This document shows, in pieces, positions 32,717 to 47,200 of a stretch of DNA of 64,000 bases. The DNA comes from Pegea sp. RAD2-039 (taxonomy: Eukaryota > Chordata > Thaliacea > Salpida > Salpidae), in assembly GCA_034620365.1 (NCBI GenBank), contig JAQGEQ010000258.1:1-64000 (forward strand), written 5' to 3'. Every line of letters starts with the position of its first letter. Within the stretch, counting starts at the first letter, position 1. The position numbers and the translations under genes were made by a program. The notes under the pieces were generated by a model. That model was not told where the DNA came from. It was given only the letters and a program-made list of their open reading frames with translations, and did not search any database.

Positions 32717-34043
32717 CATTTAGTTACATATAGTTTTTAAGATTTCGCTACATTTGGTAGGTATAAAAACTAATTAAAAATTCAATTCTGTTTCATTTTT
32801 TGATAAATTTAAATTCTTATTGAAATAATTAACAAATTTACCAAACTACTCGCTTCTTAATGATTGTTAGTGATTAAATAAATAACTTACAATTACATCA
32901 TATCGAATATATGTACATATATTGTTTTTATAAAATTTTCAGTTTCTTCTAAAAAAACTTTTATCAATAAATTAATTACGAATAAAAGTGTTTTCTTAGT
33001 AGTAAGAGAATGTCAGTAGATTCTTTGAATAGTTTTTTTTTGCAATCAAAAAAGTCAAAAAATTTTTACAATAAGCAAATATGTCTTTTAAACGATACAG
33101 GAAAAAGTTAATTATATAAAATAACACAAAATTAAGATTTAAAGTAGTAACTAAAGCTTGCTTATTGAGATTTTGAGCTTATTGCTAACATCAAGCAAAA
33201 CTAAATCTTGCGTATTGATAGTCCCTTTAAAATAATTCTTATTTGTTTAGCAAAATCATCAGATATAAGTTATTAAATATTTTCAAACAATAATATTTAT
33301 GAAGTTTAATTTCTATTTAACTTCGAAATTAAAATTTTAATGAAGCTTAAGTAAATTTTTAAAGAAAAATTGTTAAAAGTGAATACAAAATTTTTAACTT
33401 TAAATTAACTTTGTGCAACATTTCAAACATTTAGATGAAATAAATGCGGGGGCAGGCTAATCTTGCCTGCTTCCTAACCTTTTGAAGATATTTGATAGTG
33501 ACAATCATTGTTTGCAATTTAAAGATAGTTCAAAGTAATGAGAAAAATATTTAAAAAAAATTAAAGTCTGAATAACAAAGAGATGCACTTAAAGAGGACA
33601 GTAATTATTTTGAAATCTTTCTGATTAATCTAATTTTATATGAAATCTAGAGAATAATAAACTGTGTACAAACTTTAAAAACAAGTTATTGAAAATATGC
33701 TTGAGAATGACATACAAAATCTATTTAAATATAATATTGAAACACAGTAAGATAAGGAAAATTGAATTTTTAAAGTTTTAAGAAAAGTTTATCTAAATTG
33801 AAATATTAATTGAAAAATACATTTTTCTAGAAATTAAGAGCAGCAAAATTGTTTTGTGATTAGGGTAGGTGAAGATAAAGTTGCTAAAACAAAATTCGAA
33901 ACTTCAAATGCTACAATAGTTTAAATAAGATATAGGTCTAAAGAGAAAAAAGTTCAAAAAGAAATCCTCAAATTTTTATCATTTTGTAAATTTGACCGCT
34001 AAGGCAAGAGATAAGCTTGAGTAGAATTCAAAGAATTTGATTT
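32717..34043. other. Convergent intergenic region
   Basis: Shared 3' flank of the folate-receptor-like and DNAJC25 genes. AT-rich except for one conspicuous GC-rich hairpin (33448-33474). No coding potential. Confidence 0.45.
33448..33474. other. GC-rich inverted repeat (hairpin)
   Basis: GGGGGCAGGC (33448-33457) can pair with GCCTGCTTCC (33465-33474) across a 7-base loop, TAATCTT. This makes a 10-bp stem with eight Watson-Crick and two G-U pairs when transcribed from the plus strand. The surrounding kilobase is strongly A/T, so the structure stands out. It could be a structured 3' UTR element, part of an RNA gene, or the trace of an old insertion. Confidence 0.5.
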
Positions 34044-35247
<1,204 letters not shown>

Positions 35248-38200
35248 TTTACTTCTCAGTCAAATATTTATTAATAAATTTCTAAAAGTAAACCTTCAAT
35301 ATCAAAAGTTTTTTGATGAATCATCATTTTATTTATTTTTAGTTTGATGTCAATTTCCAAAGAGATAGATTAAAAACTAATTAAATTAAGTAAAACTAAA
35401 CCATAATATCACAAAACTTAAGTTGAATTTCAAAAATTTTACATTTTTTGATTTAAAAACTTAAAATTCAATTATATCATCTACTATTCTTTAGAACATT
35501 TACTTTAATAACAAGTACAAGTAAATTATTTTGCTTTTTGCATATTATAATTATAAATATGTGGAAAATTATGTATCAAAATATTCTAGAAAACCAATAT
35601 TGAAAATTATAACTTTTTTTCAAATTATCATAATATAAGTTTAAATGATATAGTTTAATTAAGTTGATATAGTTTACTGAGATAAGTCTAATAACACAAT
35701 TTTTAAAATAAACAAAATCAATAAAAACCACATATGATAAAAAGATTAATATTTAAATTGAAACAAATGAACTTATATTCAAAAATATAAGAAAAATATA
35801 ACCAAGCCTTTATCATGGCGAGTATATGATCTATTTGATAGAAATTTAACTTTATTGATGATGCTCACAGTTGGCAAGTTTGAGCTACGATTGTATACGA
35901 TTATGGTTTTTTATGTATTTTATATAATAACCAAAATGACCTACATTGGATTTTTGAAATAAAATATCTTTAAAGCTGCATAAATTTTAAAGATTTTCAA
36001 TAATTCTTAGTTTCCCTAAGACGTAGTTTACATTTTTAATTTCTATAAAGTATTCATGATATAATTTCGGTTTTATATTTTCTACAAAGGTTTGTTATAA
36101 TTTCTAACAAAAAAGTAACTTCAACAAATTACCCTTTGATTTAATGAGCTAAAAATGCCTTATATAACAACTTGTGCAATCAAAATATATAATTGGTTTC
36201 GATAGAAGTCATTCACAGTGTTTACAGCCTAAAACGTTTCGAGATCAAGTTAATTGTTATAAGACCGCATAGAGTTGCTGTTTCTTTGAAGAATAAGTCT
36301 AACATTGATCTTCATCGACAATAAACAATCACAAGAAAGATAATCTACAAAAGTATGGTTCAGGGATAATAGCAAAAAAGTCTTTTAAGACATTTGCATC
36401 GAAGATTTAAAGATATACAGACTTACTTGGTAAGGCGTTTACAGAATTTCTTGACATCAACTTTTCCGATATTATAATAAGCGTTAGTAGTACTTGATTG
36501 TATTTACTCCGAGTATTTATACACTTCAAGAATCGTTAGTTGAAAAACTGTTTTGTTTGAATAAGCTGTTTGATGCTCACTTTGAGACTTTAAAATAATT
36601 TAGAAAGATTTGGGGAACTTGGAAGTAGTAAACTTAAGAAAAAAGTTTAAACAAAGATTAATGTGTAGACATTAAATTATTTCCTTAGCAAGTGATGCTT
36701 GTAAAACTAATAAAAACTGCCATTTTCGCACTTTTTTCTCTTATTTTTTATAAATATGTCTTTGATCCATGATTCATTTTTTACTTATACCGCTACAATT
36801 TTCTTATTCTTTTAGTACTAATTTCAATGTGTGATACTTATCACCTTTCCATCATGTCTTCACTCTCAATACTTGGGTTTTGTTCGCTATAAGAGCTGTT
36901 GAATTTGCCACTCGCAGCCACGCATTGAATAAATAAATATCTATGAAACTCAAATTAAAACTTCCATTTTAAATTCAAAATATTCACTGAGGTAAATCTA
37001 AAGATTTTTGTGATTTAAAATATAAAGGAAAACATTCCAATGGTGATAATTGGTGATAAAATCATTAAACTCATACTAAATCATAATATTGAATTATTAA
37101 TACTCAATATATAGTTAATAATATTAACTATCTTTAGAATCAATTACTTTTACGAACTGACGGTTGCCAAATGAAACTTGAAAATGTGAAACTTGTGAGA
37201 TTTGTGAAATAAACTAAATAAACTTTGTGAAATGATTTTAATGAAAATTATCGGAACAATAATTCTGCGAGAAAAGAGTCAAGAAAACTGAACTTAATTT
37301 TACTGATAACTGACTAGATTACTAAGATAGGTCGACTTAATTCATAAATAACGCTTGAAGTTATAAGTTGTCGACTAAATGTTGAAAATTAAAATTGTGT
37401 TATTAATAATGAAATGTGATATTGTTTTTTTTTATGAAAACGTCTCCAGTTTATTTTAACATTTTGTAAACTAATTCTGATGAATTTGGAATTAATACTG
37501 AAAAAGCATTATTGAGTTATTACTTTTTTTCATTTGTCACTAATTTAAACTATTTTATAAATATATATTTTAAAGATATTTTCTAAATACACGTTTGCAA
37601 AATGCAAAAAAAATATTTTAAACTTGCTAAAAATCTGTTGTGCAAAAATAAGTTCAATCAACAAAACCTAATCATTGTTATATATAAAATATTGCAGCTG
37701 ATATGTTGGCAAAAGTTGGCATTAAGTCACAAAAAATCGTCAACCAAAACTTTACATTCTTATTTTGATTAGTTTAGAGTTTATTAATCGTTTAGAACAA
37801 TTAAAAGGTTTAAGATGATTTAAAGCTGAGGATACAATAGCGATTTATTTATCACAAACAAATAAATACTTACTTAACTCAATTACTTATCAAGGGGTCT
37901 TTTGTAGCAAAAATGATTTCATCAGCTTAAACAGCTGTTTATTAAATATAACTTCACTATTGTGTATCGTATGTTTATAAATAAAACTATTTATCTTTGA
38001 TTAAACATATTTATTACAATGTACAATTTCTGTCTTAGCTGTGAAACTTTCTAGATTTATAAATTTGATAACTTTTATTAGAGACTCCAAAAATTTTAAA
38101 AGAATACTTTTCAAATGATAAAGTTTACTTGCAGAGTTTAACTATTTAAGTCTCATCAATTATACTTAAATGTACACTAACGTAAATTCTGTAGCTTGTT

Positions 38201-41200
38201 GAAACTTTATTTTAAATACTATACAGCTTTTGGTAAAACCTTTTTTTTAATTTAACGTTGTGGGTGATTTTTAAGCCGGCTGTATTATTAAGTTATTACA
38301 ATGATTGTTTTAGCCATGTTTTTATGTTGGCATGTTTAACTTGTGTCATTGTTTACTTTCGGCTTAACTACACTATAGATTTATTTGCAGTTGGCTTCTT
38401 TATACATTCGTAAATATTTACACCAGTTTAAGTATACCAAATACTTATTATTTCCCTCCCAGGAGCCGGCACTCTGACGCTCGCAAATACTTTTCTTGAA
38501 AAATCGAAGACTTGAAAGCTGAAATTCTTTTATCTTATTTACATTTATTTAGTTTTATTTTTGCATTCTTGAAATCCTTCAGCGGTTGATTGAATGACAA
38601 AAATTTAAAGAAAAGTGTTAAAAAAAGTTTTTGTTTGCCAAACAGAACATTTTGTTGAAATCTATTAATGTTCATTTTGTAACTTGAAAGTTGATTAGAA
38701 AAGTTTGATAAGGCATGTATTGCATCATATACTGGTCACTTCAATTATCAAACAATTTGTTTAAGGTTTTTTTTTGAAATGTCAGACTTAATTATTCATT
38801 TTCTGAGCTCTTTATCTTAAAGAATTTCACACAATTTAAATTACACAGTTAAATCGTTGGGTAATTAACATTTTCAAAAAGCATTTTACTTTTAAAAGTT
38901 TTACATAAAGCTTATTTTCTGTACAGCTAATTAAAAAACAAATTATTTTCTACCTTATCTCCATCAGTATTTTAAAATGAGTATAGTTGAAATAAACTTT
39001 TAATCACCTTTTTAGCGATCCGTAAATATTAAAATCAGTAAAAAATATCTACCTTGGAGCATAAGAATCGTAAGCATTCTATTTAATAGCCAGATTTCTT
39101 AGTTTTAGATAACTCTTATTTTACTAAAATAGATCCTTTTTACTTTTACTCACTACAAATGAAAAATCATTTGATGGTAGTGCGACAGAAACTTCGTTAA
39201 CAGTAAAACTGATAAGAGTTTCATATAGAAAAATTTAATGAAACATCAGTTTGGCCGATATACAAGATTGATTTACAAAAGTTTTAGTCTAACAAAATCA
39301 AGATAGAAAAAAAATGTCTTGTAGATAAATCTTGAGCTGGGTGATTAAGAAGCAAGGACATAACTGCTTTGAGAAGACGTAGTTAATTATAATGATAAAA
39401 AACTCCTTGAAAATTGAAAATTAATTTGAAGTAGACTATAGTCAACATTTTGTGAAATTAGAATTAATAAAGTAGAAAAATTAGTACAGTCAGAATAAAA
39501 AGTATTTTTCCAACTAAATCTTACCTCTTTTTTTTTAATCTTAAATTAACAAAATATTATTTTTCATATTAACTACTTTCTTCAATATACTTGATTTTGA
39601 GATATTGTACTGCTTTTAGTCATAAAAGTTATATGTTAAAATCTTATATACAATTTTATATTATAATGGTTAGATAACTACAATTATATTTTAGAAATAA
39701 AGATGACAGTTTATGATTATATGATAATTACGTTATATATTCATTATGTAAATAGTTTCAGAGCAAAGATTGTATGTTCCATTTTTGTATTAAAATTAAA
39801 AATTTAAATAGAAGGTTTAATTATTTTTTGCCAATTTAAACTTTCAACAGTTTAATCAACAGCAAATTCTATAAATTGAAACAATTTTAACCTTTTTATA
39901 AATTTAATTCTATATTTAGAGTTAATTTTTTATTATTTTTAAACGAATAAAATTATTACTTATTACAAAAGCTTATTAATACTTTGAAACTTTATTAAGT
40001 TCATTTTTAAGTTTTTTGAAATACCACCAAGCTACGTAAACAGCTTTAATTTGGTGTGAACATTATTGCAAATAAAGTAATTAAAAAATAATTAAACGCT
40101 TAAATCTAATGTGTGTTAAAAGAACAGTATCTATTTAACGTTTGTTTAATTTCTATTAGTTTTTTAAGAAGCTGATAGTCGATGCTTTACTTTTTGCATC
40201 TGCTAAGCACGAAGCACACGATATATTTGATAGGCAAATTTTTTCTTGACTTATTATTGTAATTAATAAAAAAACAAAATTAGGTTTATTTATACAGCAG
40301 TAATTGCTTTATTTGAGTTTAAAACAACTTATTACAGATTTGATAATCAAATAGTTGCCCTTAAATCAATATTTTCAACAAGTTGATTAAGTTTCAAAGC
40401 AAGCAACAGAAAATAATGAAATAATGTTTAGACTTGCAGTAGTCTTGAACTTTTTTATTCTTTGTGATTTTATCACAAAATTTTATAAACTTTGTACAAG
40501 TTGCTAAATAAGATAAGAACATTTTGAATTCATAAAAATTATTTCAAGAATTTTATTAAAATGATTCATTTAGAAAAAGAAATCATCCAGCAGACGATGT
40601 AAAGAAAAATAGTGAATTGAATTATTTTGATGATTTCACAATTTAACTCTACAATTGAAGTGTACACAGCAAGACACTAAAATGAGGTCATGACTATAAT
40701 TAAATAACACGCTGCAAATTAAATGTACTTGACGTGAGCTTTTCCAGTATGAAAATCTATGACAGAATTATGCAAAATTATTTTAAAAAATTATCACAGC
40801 AAAAGAGCATACATTTAAAAATATTTTTTGATATATGAAAGAGTGATTACAGATTATAAAATGAATTTAATTTTAAAATACCGTTTGCATTAATGCTTTA
40901 GAGTAATAAATTTTCCTCGTATTTCAAACATGACTCTTTTATTAAAAGATTATTTACTCAGTAAGAAACAAAAGAATTTTTAGCAATTAGATTAGAGTCT
41001 AGTATTTGGTGATTGATATTTTAAACAATATCACAACATCTCTAAGTCGGCAATGTTAAATACCAAATGCAAGGTAAAAATAATTAACTTTGGAATAAAA
41101 GTTAACCTAGTATAGCAAAGTATACTTACATACAAACACCCAATTATGTCATAGAACAAACTTGTCTTCGTGTTTATCTTCAGCACTCAACTTTTGCACA

Positions 41201-44200
41201 ATTCAATGCAATTGAAAGCTTTAAAAAACTTCGATTCTGACTCAGCCATCTTAATGAAAAATTTGTTTTGTTCTTCGTTTACTTTTTAAAGTCATTAAAA
41301 CACCAACTTTTAACAGAATTGCGCCAAAAATTTTAATGATTGATTGAGTATTAGCATTGTCTTGAAGATGCTCTTATTCTATTCGAAGTTTCATTACACT
41401 CAAGTGTTGTTTAAGAGTAAAATTTCCCCTTTCTCAAGTGGGCACGTAGATCTAGCAAACGTGAGTTGCTATGCTTGTGCAGATTAATCTCCCTGAGGCA
41501 GTAACCCGAAGTTACTTGTTAGCTGGCTTAACATTCCCTTACCATGAAGCATTTAGCTACCTTTCAATGACTAAATGAACAGTTAATTAAGTTATCAACA
41601 ATAACATAAATTTTAAGAAGATTTTTGTCAATGCTAACAATTGGTTGTGTTGAAAAGATATATTACTGATCTCAAATCCCGTCTTACAAAGAGGATGAGG
41701 ATTCAGTGACAGTTTTCTCTTTAAAAACTAAAGTAAATCAAGATAAGACATATGTCTGTGGAATGCACTTAGGTAAAAAATGTTTATATCAAAAAATCTC
41801 GCTCCGGAGAATTTTGAATTTACTGTTGCTTATTTTTTGACATTGTAAAAAAACGTTCCGTAAAATATTTTTTTTAACAAAAAAATGGTTTTCAAAAATG
41901 AAAGAAGAAAGTTATTTTACTTGAAATGTAAGCCTTAGGCAATAAACAAAAATTTTACAGAGGCTTATTAGCTTTTGAACCAAGTTAAACTTTTTCAAAT
42001 AATTCATTTGACTTTTAGCTTATTTAATGACTAAATAAAATAATCGATAATAAAAGTTGATAAGGTTAATGTCAACTTGAATACTTAGTTAGAAACTCAC
42101 ATTTATGCAAAACAAAAAAGATAAAATGTAGAATTTATAAAAAAGGAAGCAAATTTGATCTTTTTTCATAAAATAAGTTTCTCACAAAATACTTTCTTTT
42201 TAGGTTTTAATTTTCTATACTATCAATATTATTAGTGCACATATGTAATATGATTTTTTAAATACTTAACATTTTTCTTTGTTATTTCTCAAACTAAATC
42301 ATGAAAATTACCTCCCTAATTTATGATAAACGGGAGAAAATCTCAAAATGATTTCGATACCATCTTTCACATAGATACAGATAGTTTGTCAACTGATAAC
42401 AATATAAATTTCCAAAATTTCTGTCAAAGATTTAAAGTTTCACTTAGCTTTATATCAACAAATCAAACACTTTTATTATCTAAACAACTTTTAATTCAAT
42501 TAAATATACTCATTCAAGTAATATCATCGAATCGTAAAATTTTTAGATTGGTGGTTGATGAAATGAAGCTTAAAGATTGTAAAGTCGAAACCATGCAATT
42601 AATTTTTGAAAGATATCTATTGAGAATTTCGTGATTTTCTTTACATGTTCTTTCAAAACTTGATTATTGTAGCTTAAAGATGTTTAACGCTTACATGCTT
42701 CTTTTTGTTTGACAAAGCATCCAACATCATTTAATTTATTTTTGGATATTATATCTTGAATATTGATTGGCAGTAAAGAGAAATACTAAAGAAGTTCAGA
42801 TCGTACATCTTCTCAAAACGCCTCAAGAAACAACTCTAAAGTATAAAAACCATCTTAACTTCTTATAGCTAGAAATGCCGAAAGCATTTTGTTAAATTTA
42901 GAAACAGAAAGTACATTTAATGAGAAATAGTATCAAAATGAAACTGAATTAAACTGTACTTTATATTCAAATTTTTTACTTTTGATAATTTTTTTACATA
43001 AGTAATTTACATCTCACTTAATAATCTAGAAATATTCTTTCACCACAGAACATGGATTCTTTCATAGAAAAAGTAAATAAATTAAAACATTATAAACAAA
43101 ATTTGAACATTTCACATTAATCTTGTTGAATAATTTCGTACAAAGTCCTTTGCTGAAGTCACAAACTATTTTTTTTCTAGTTTTTCTGAACTAGATCAAA
43201 CGAAAATTATTTTGAATTTATCAAAATATTAAAGCAATAATATATATTTGTAGGAAAATTTTATTAAAGGTTGAAATTTTACCTTTTAATCTTTTTTTCC
43301 AATTATACTTTTTCAGGAGTTTTGTGATAAATATTTTTTAAGTCTTAATATTTTGTTTAGTTTTATATAAAATAGACAAACACTTGAGATTTGTTTAAGT
43401 TTAAATGTTTGTAAAAACAGTATATAAAATATAAGCGGCATATAATAACATAGTTATGAAATATTATTTAAAGAAAATATTTGTTAGCTTAAAAGAGATC
43501 ATAATAAAGTTTTGGTCAAACTTGTATAAGTAAATGAAAGTGCTCATATTTCTCGTAAATTTTCTAATCAATTTATATTTTTCAATTTGAAATACTTTGT
43601 AAATCTGCTTTTCTATAAATTTAATTTGGGTTGAAAATGAGCTTAAAATTTTGTATACTTCATATCGTAATCAGATATACCCTTAAATTTTTATTCAAGG
43701 TTTTTCATAGCCCTTAAGTTTATTAATTAGTTAAAAATTTAAACTGTTTGAAATCTTTTCTTTACACCATTGAATTTCATTCAAATGTATGAAACTTTCA
43801 TTAATTTTAAAATCTTCCGATCTAATTAATATTTTCACCATCAACAGAGTAGGTACCTTGAAGTATGTGAGTCACAAGTAGTATTAGCTACAAATTCTAA
43901 GATGCATTTTTATGGCAAGTTAGTTATATAGTTTAATATAGTTAGCTAAATAAATAAAGTGCTAAACTGACCCAGAGTGCTTTTTATTATGACGAGAATT
44001 TAGACAAAATATAGAGAATTTTTTTTACATTTTTAAATCATTTTAACTTTGTGAAGGTCAAACACCTGCTTAATTTTTTATTCAATTTCTTTAAGTAACC
44101 AAAGTGTCAAAGTCTACTAGATAGGTCACAATCAGCTACATTTAATCAAAAAGTTGTTAGGTCTTGGTTGGACATCTATCTAAAACAAATGATCGCTTTA

Positions 44201-47200
44201 AAATTACTAACTTTTAAATATATTGAATATATTTTCTAATAAATGATATTTATGCCAGTAATCTTTGGAAACCAAGCTTGCTAACAAATGACAGCTTTTA
44301 CATTTGTTGTAAGTCACTTTAAATAGGTAACTTTACCATAAACCCTTAAACGAAATTTCATGAAAATTGCTTTTAATTTATTTTGTATATTTCAGATCTT
44401 GCATTCGTCTTGGTAACATCTCTATCAGAACCATTAGTGTCGTTAGAGAAATATGAGATCTTTGAAACTTTTTATTGACAAAGTTAGGACACTTTTTTCA
44501 CTTTAATAAATATTTACGAATTTTCCGAAATTTTATTTCCTAAATCAAAATTTATTGCAATTGTACAAGAAATTATTTGAATTATTTTTTTGAAATAGCA
44601 TGATTTAGTGAAAAATTATTAGAAAACCTCAAACGCTTCAGGTAAGGCAATCATTTATAAAACTTTTTACAAAATTGAGATGTGGATTTGAAACTAAAAA
44701 GTGTATTCATAAAACTATTTACGTTGTGAGATTTTATCTTATGCAAACTGACTATTTTCATTAAATTCTTCTCTTGCAGTTAAAAAAAATTGATATTTAG
44801 GTCCAAAGAATTCACCCTTTCTCCTTTTGTTTCACAACTTTATTATATCTCATTATTAAGTTGGTTTCTACATTACTATATATATTCTATATGTATAGCA
44901 ACATTTCTCAAAACAATTTGATTGATAGGCCATTTAATTATTGAAAATTATGAATCTTCTTAATGTTTGTATATTTCTTCATCTTTTAAAATAGATAAGT
45001 AATATAAAATACATGTATAAACATCTCGTTTTAGTATCATTGATTTCTTTGAGTTGAAAAACTATTTTTTGGTAAATGAAGAAATTAAACGTAATTTCAT
45101 GAAAATAATACTATTCCATATTTGTTTGATGAATAAAATCAGGCTGATGAAATAATTAAATTCATAAATACATACTTTAAACCTTAAAGACAAACATTTT
45201 TATTCATTTAATTACGCGATGTAAAAAATATCATTTAATAATCTGATCAAGAAACAAGTAACACAAAAACTTACTTTTAAAAGTAAGACGGCCTCAAAGT
45301 CTTTATTTTCGAAACTTTTGTCTTTTATTAGAAAACATTATTTTTTTTTCAATTCTATATTAATAAATATAGTTGTCGAAAAAAAAAACTTTAAAAGCAA
45401 TCAAATATTTTAGTAAAAAATAAAGTTGTACATCTAGATAAGCTTGTTTATAATGAGTTCTAAGAACATATTTAAGTCAAATTTACGAGCAACAAAGCCT
45501 TTCATAATTGAATTTATTTTTCAAAAATGATAATTGCTCGATTTACAGAGTTAAGAGTTGACAAGTAATAACAATTCTTCCATTCTTTTATATTTTCAAA
45601 TGTTTAGAAGCTTATTTTCGCAAATTAAATTGTCTAATGAGTCACTCTAATTACTTTCTTCTGTTCAAATTAAAATAACTTAAATTAAAAAGTTTCGTAT
45701 TTTTTAATTCTCTGAACGCATAAAATCATAGGAAAGATATCAAAACTCTTTTATTTGATAATATTTAATTAAACTTATGTAAGAGGCTTTAAAGAAACTT
45801 AATCGTTTTTCTTGAATAATTGAAATTTATTTTAACAAAAAGCAATCGAAAAATAAAAACAAAAAAATTAGAAATATTTTTTTCTAAAGCGATGAGAAAT
45901 ATCTTTTGTTTATGGTGTCATGACATTTTTAGTTTTGTAAACAGACTTGTCGATTAACTGTTTTTGTAATTATGAAAATTTGCTCTGTCTGTTGCTAAGA
46001 AGATTTTTTGTTTAGATTTTTATATTTTTTAAAAACATTGTTCACAAGTGCAATTTTTGTACAAAGATGCAGTAAACGTCACAATACTTGAACATTCAAT
46101 TAAATTTAAGATGATTACTCATAAAATCTTTGCGAAATGTTTATTGTGATTAATTGGTTGTGTCATCTATTAGTGTGACAACTAGTTTTCAAAGTATAGT
46201 TTGTAAAAGATTTAAAAATACAAAATTTTACAAGCAATCTTTTTAAACCTTGCAGTAATTCACTGCATAACATCAATAAATCTGTATAAATTAAATCTAC
46301 CAAATAAATATGTTGTTATCAAATAAGCTTATAAAATAACTTTATCCATTTTATAAATATTGAATAAATTTTAAGTCAGATTTAGATATTTTACTTAAAA
46401 TTTAGTTGGTCAAAATATGTTTTGAAAGATTGAGATTACAGTCTTTGACATTTTAAATAGTTTTAAATGTCATCGAATGAAGAATATTGACACACATATG
46501 AAATTGTTCAACTATTTATTTTTGTTTTTCGGTACTTATTATTTACTGTGATACAACCAAATTCAAATTCTTTACAAAACATTAACATCATCATTTTTTT
46601 CCGGAAATTCAATAAAAATTAGAATTTCTTAGTGAAAACAAACTTCTAGTTGTCAAATTTAATTTACAAGTTGTCTATTTGTTGTTTTTAACAATTGCTA
46701 TCATGCTTTTAAGCTTACTAATTATCCACAGTATTATCTTATTATCTGATTTGTTTTTATTGATTCACTAAATAACCAGACGTTGAAATGATAAACAGTT
46801 TAGTTTCTGAAAATATTTTAAACATATGCACACAAAAAAGTATTTTTTAAACTTATTGTCAACAAATTTTAATGATATCCAATCTTTATTTATCTATATG
46901 GTCATTTGAAAAATATAATAATTGAAATCTTATAGGAATTATTCTAACAATTTTATTTATTCTTTATTGTTATATATAATTAAATTTGTAGAAATTTTCT
47001 TTATTTGAATTCCTAATTTTTATATTACATTTTTAATTAACCCAAATTTTGAAATGTAAAATTAATTGATCTTTAATTTGCATTGTTAATAATGATTCAA
47101 ACAACGTTTTAATAATTCAATACGATGTAGAAATAAATTTAAATATCTTCTAGTCTCAACAATAAACTGCTTTTAGCTTGATTATAACAAAATTGAGTTT

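Noticed and set aside
41489-41511. TCCCTGAG resembling the lin-4/miR-125 seed
   Set aside because: Only the first eight bases match; the rest of the mature sequence differs and the flanks do not form a microRNA-length hairpin.
42323-42634. 103-codon ATG reading frame in the gene desert
   Set aside because: No recognisable motif, AT-driven composition (Ile/Leu/Asn/Lys-rich), no splice context. Such a length is expected occasionally by chance in this much sequence.
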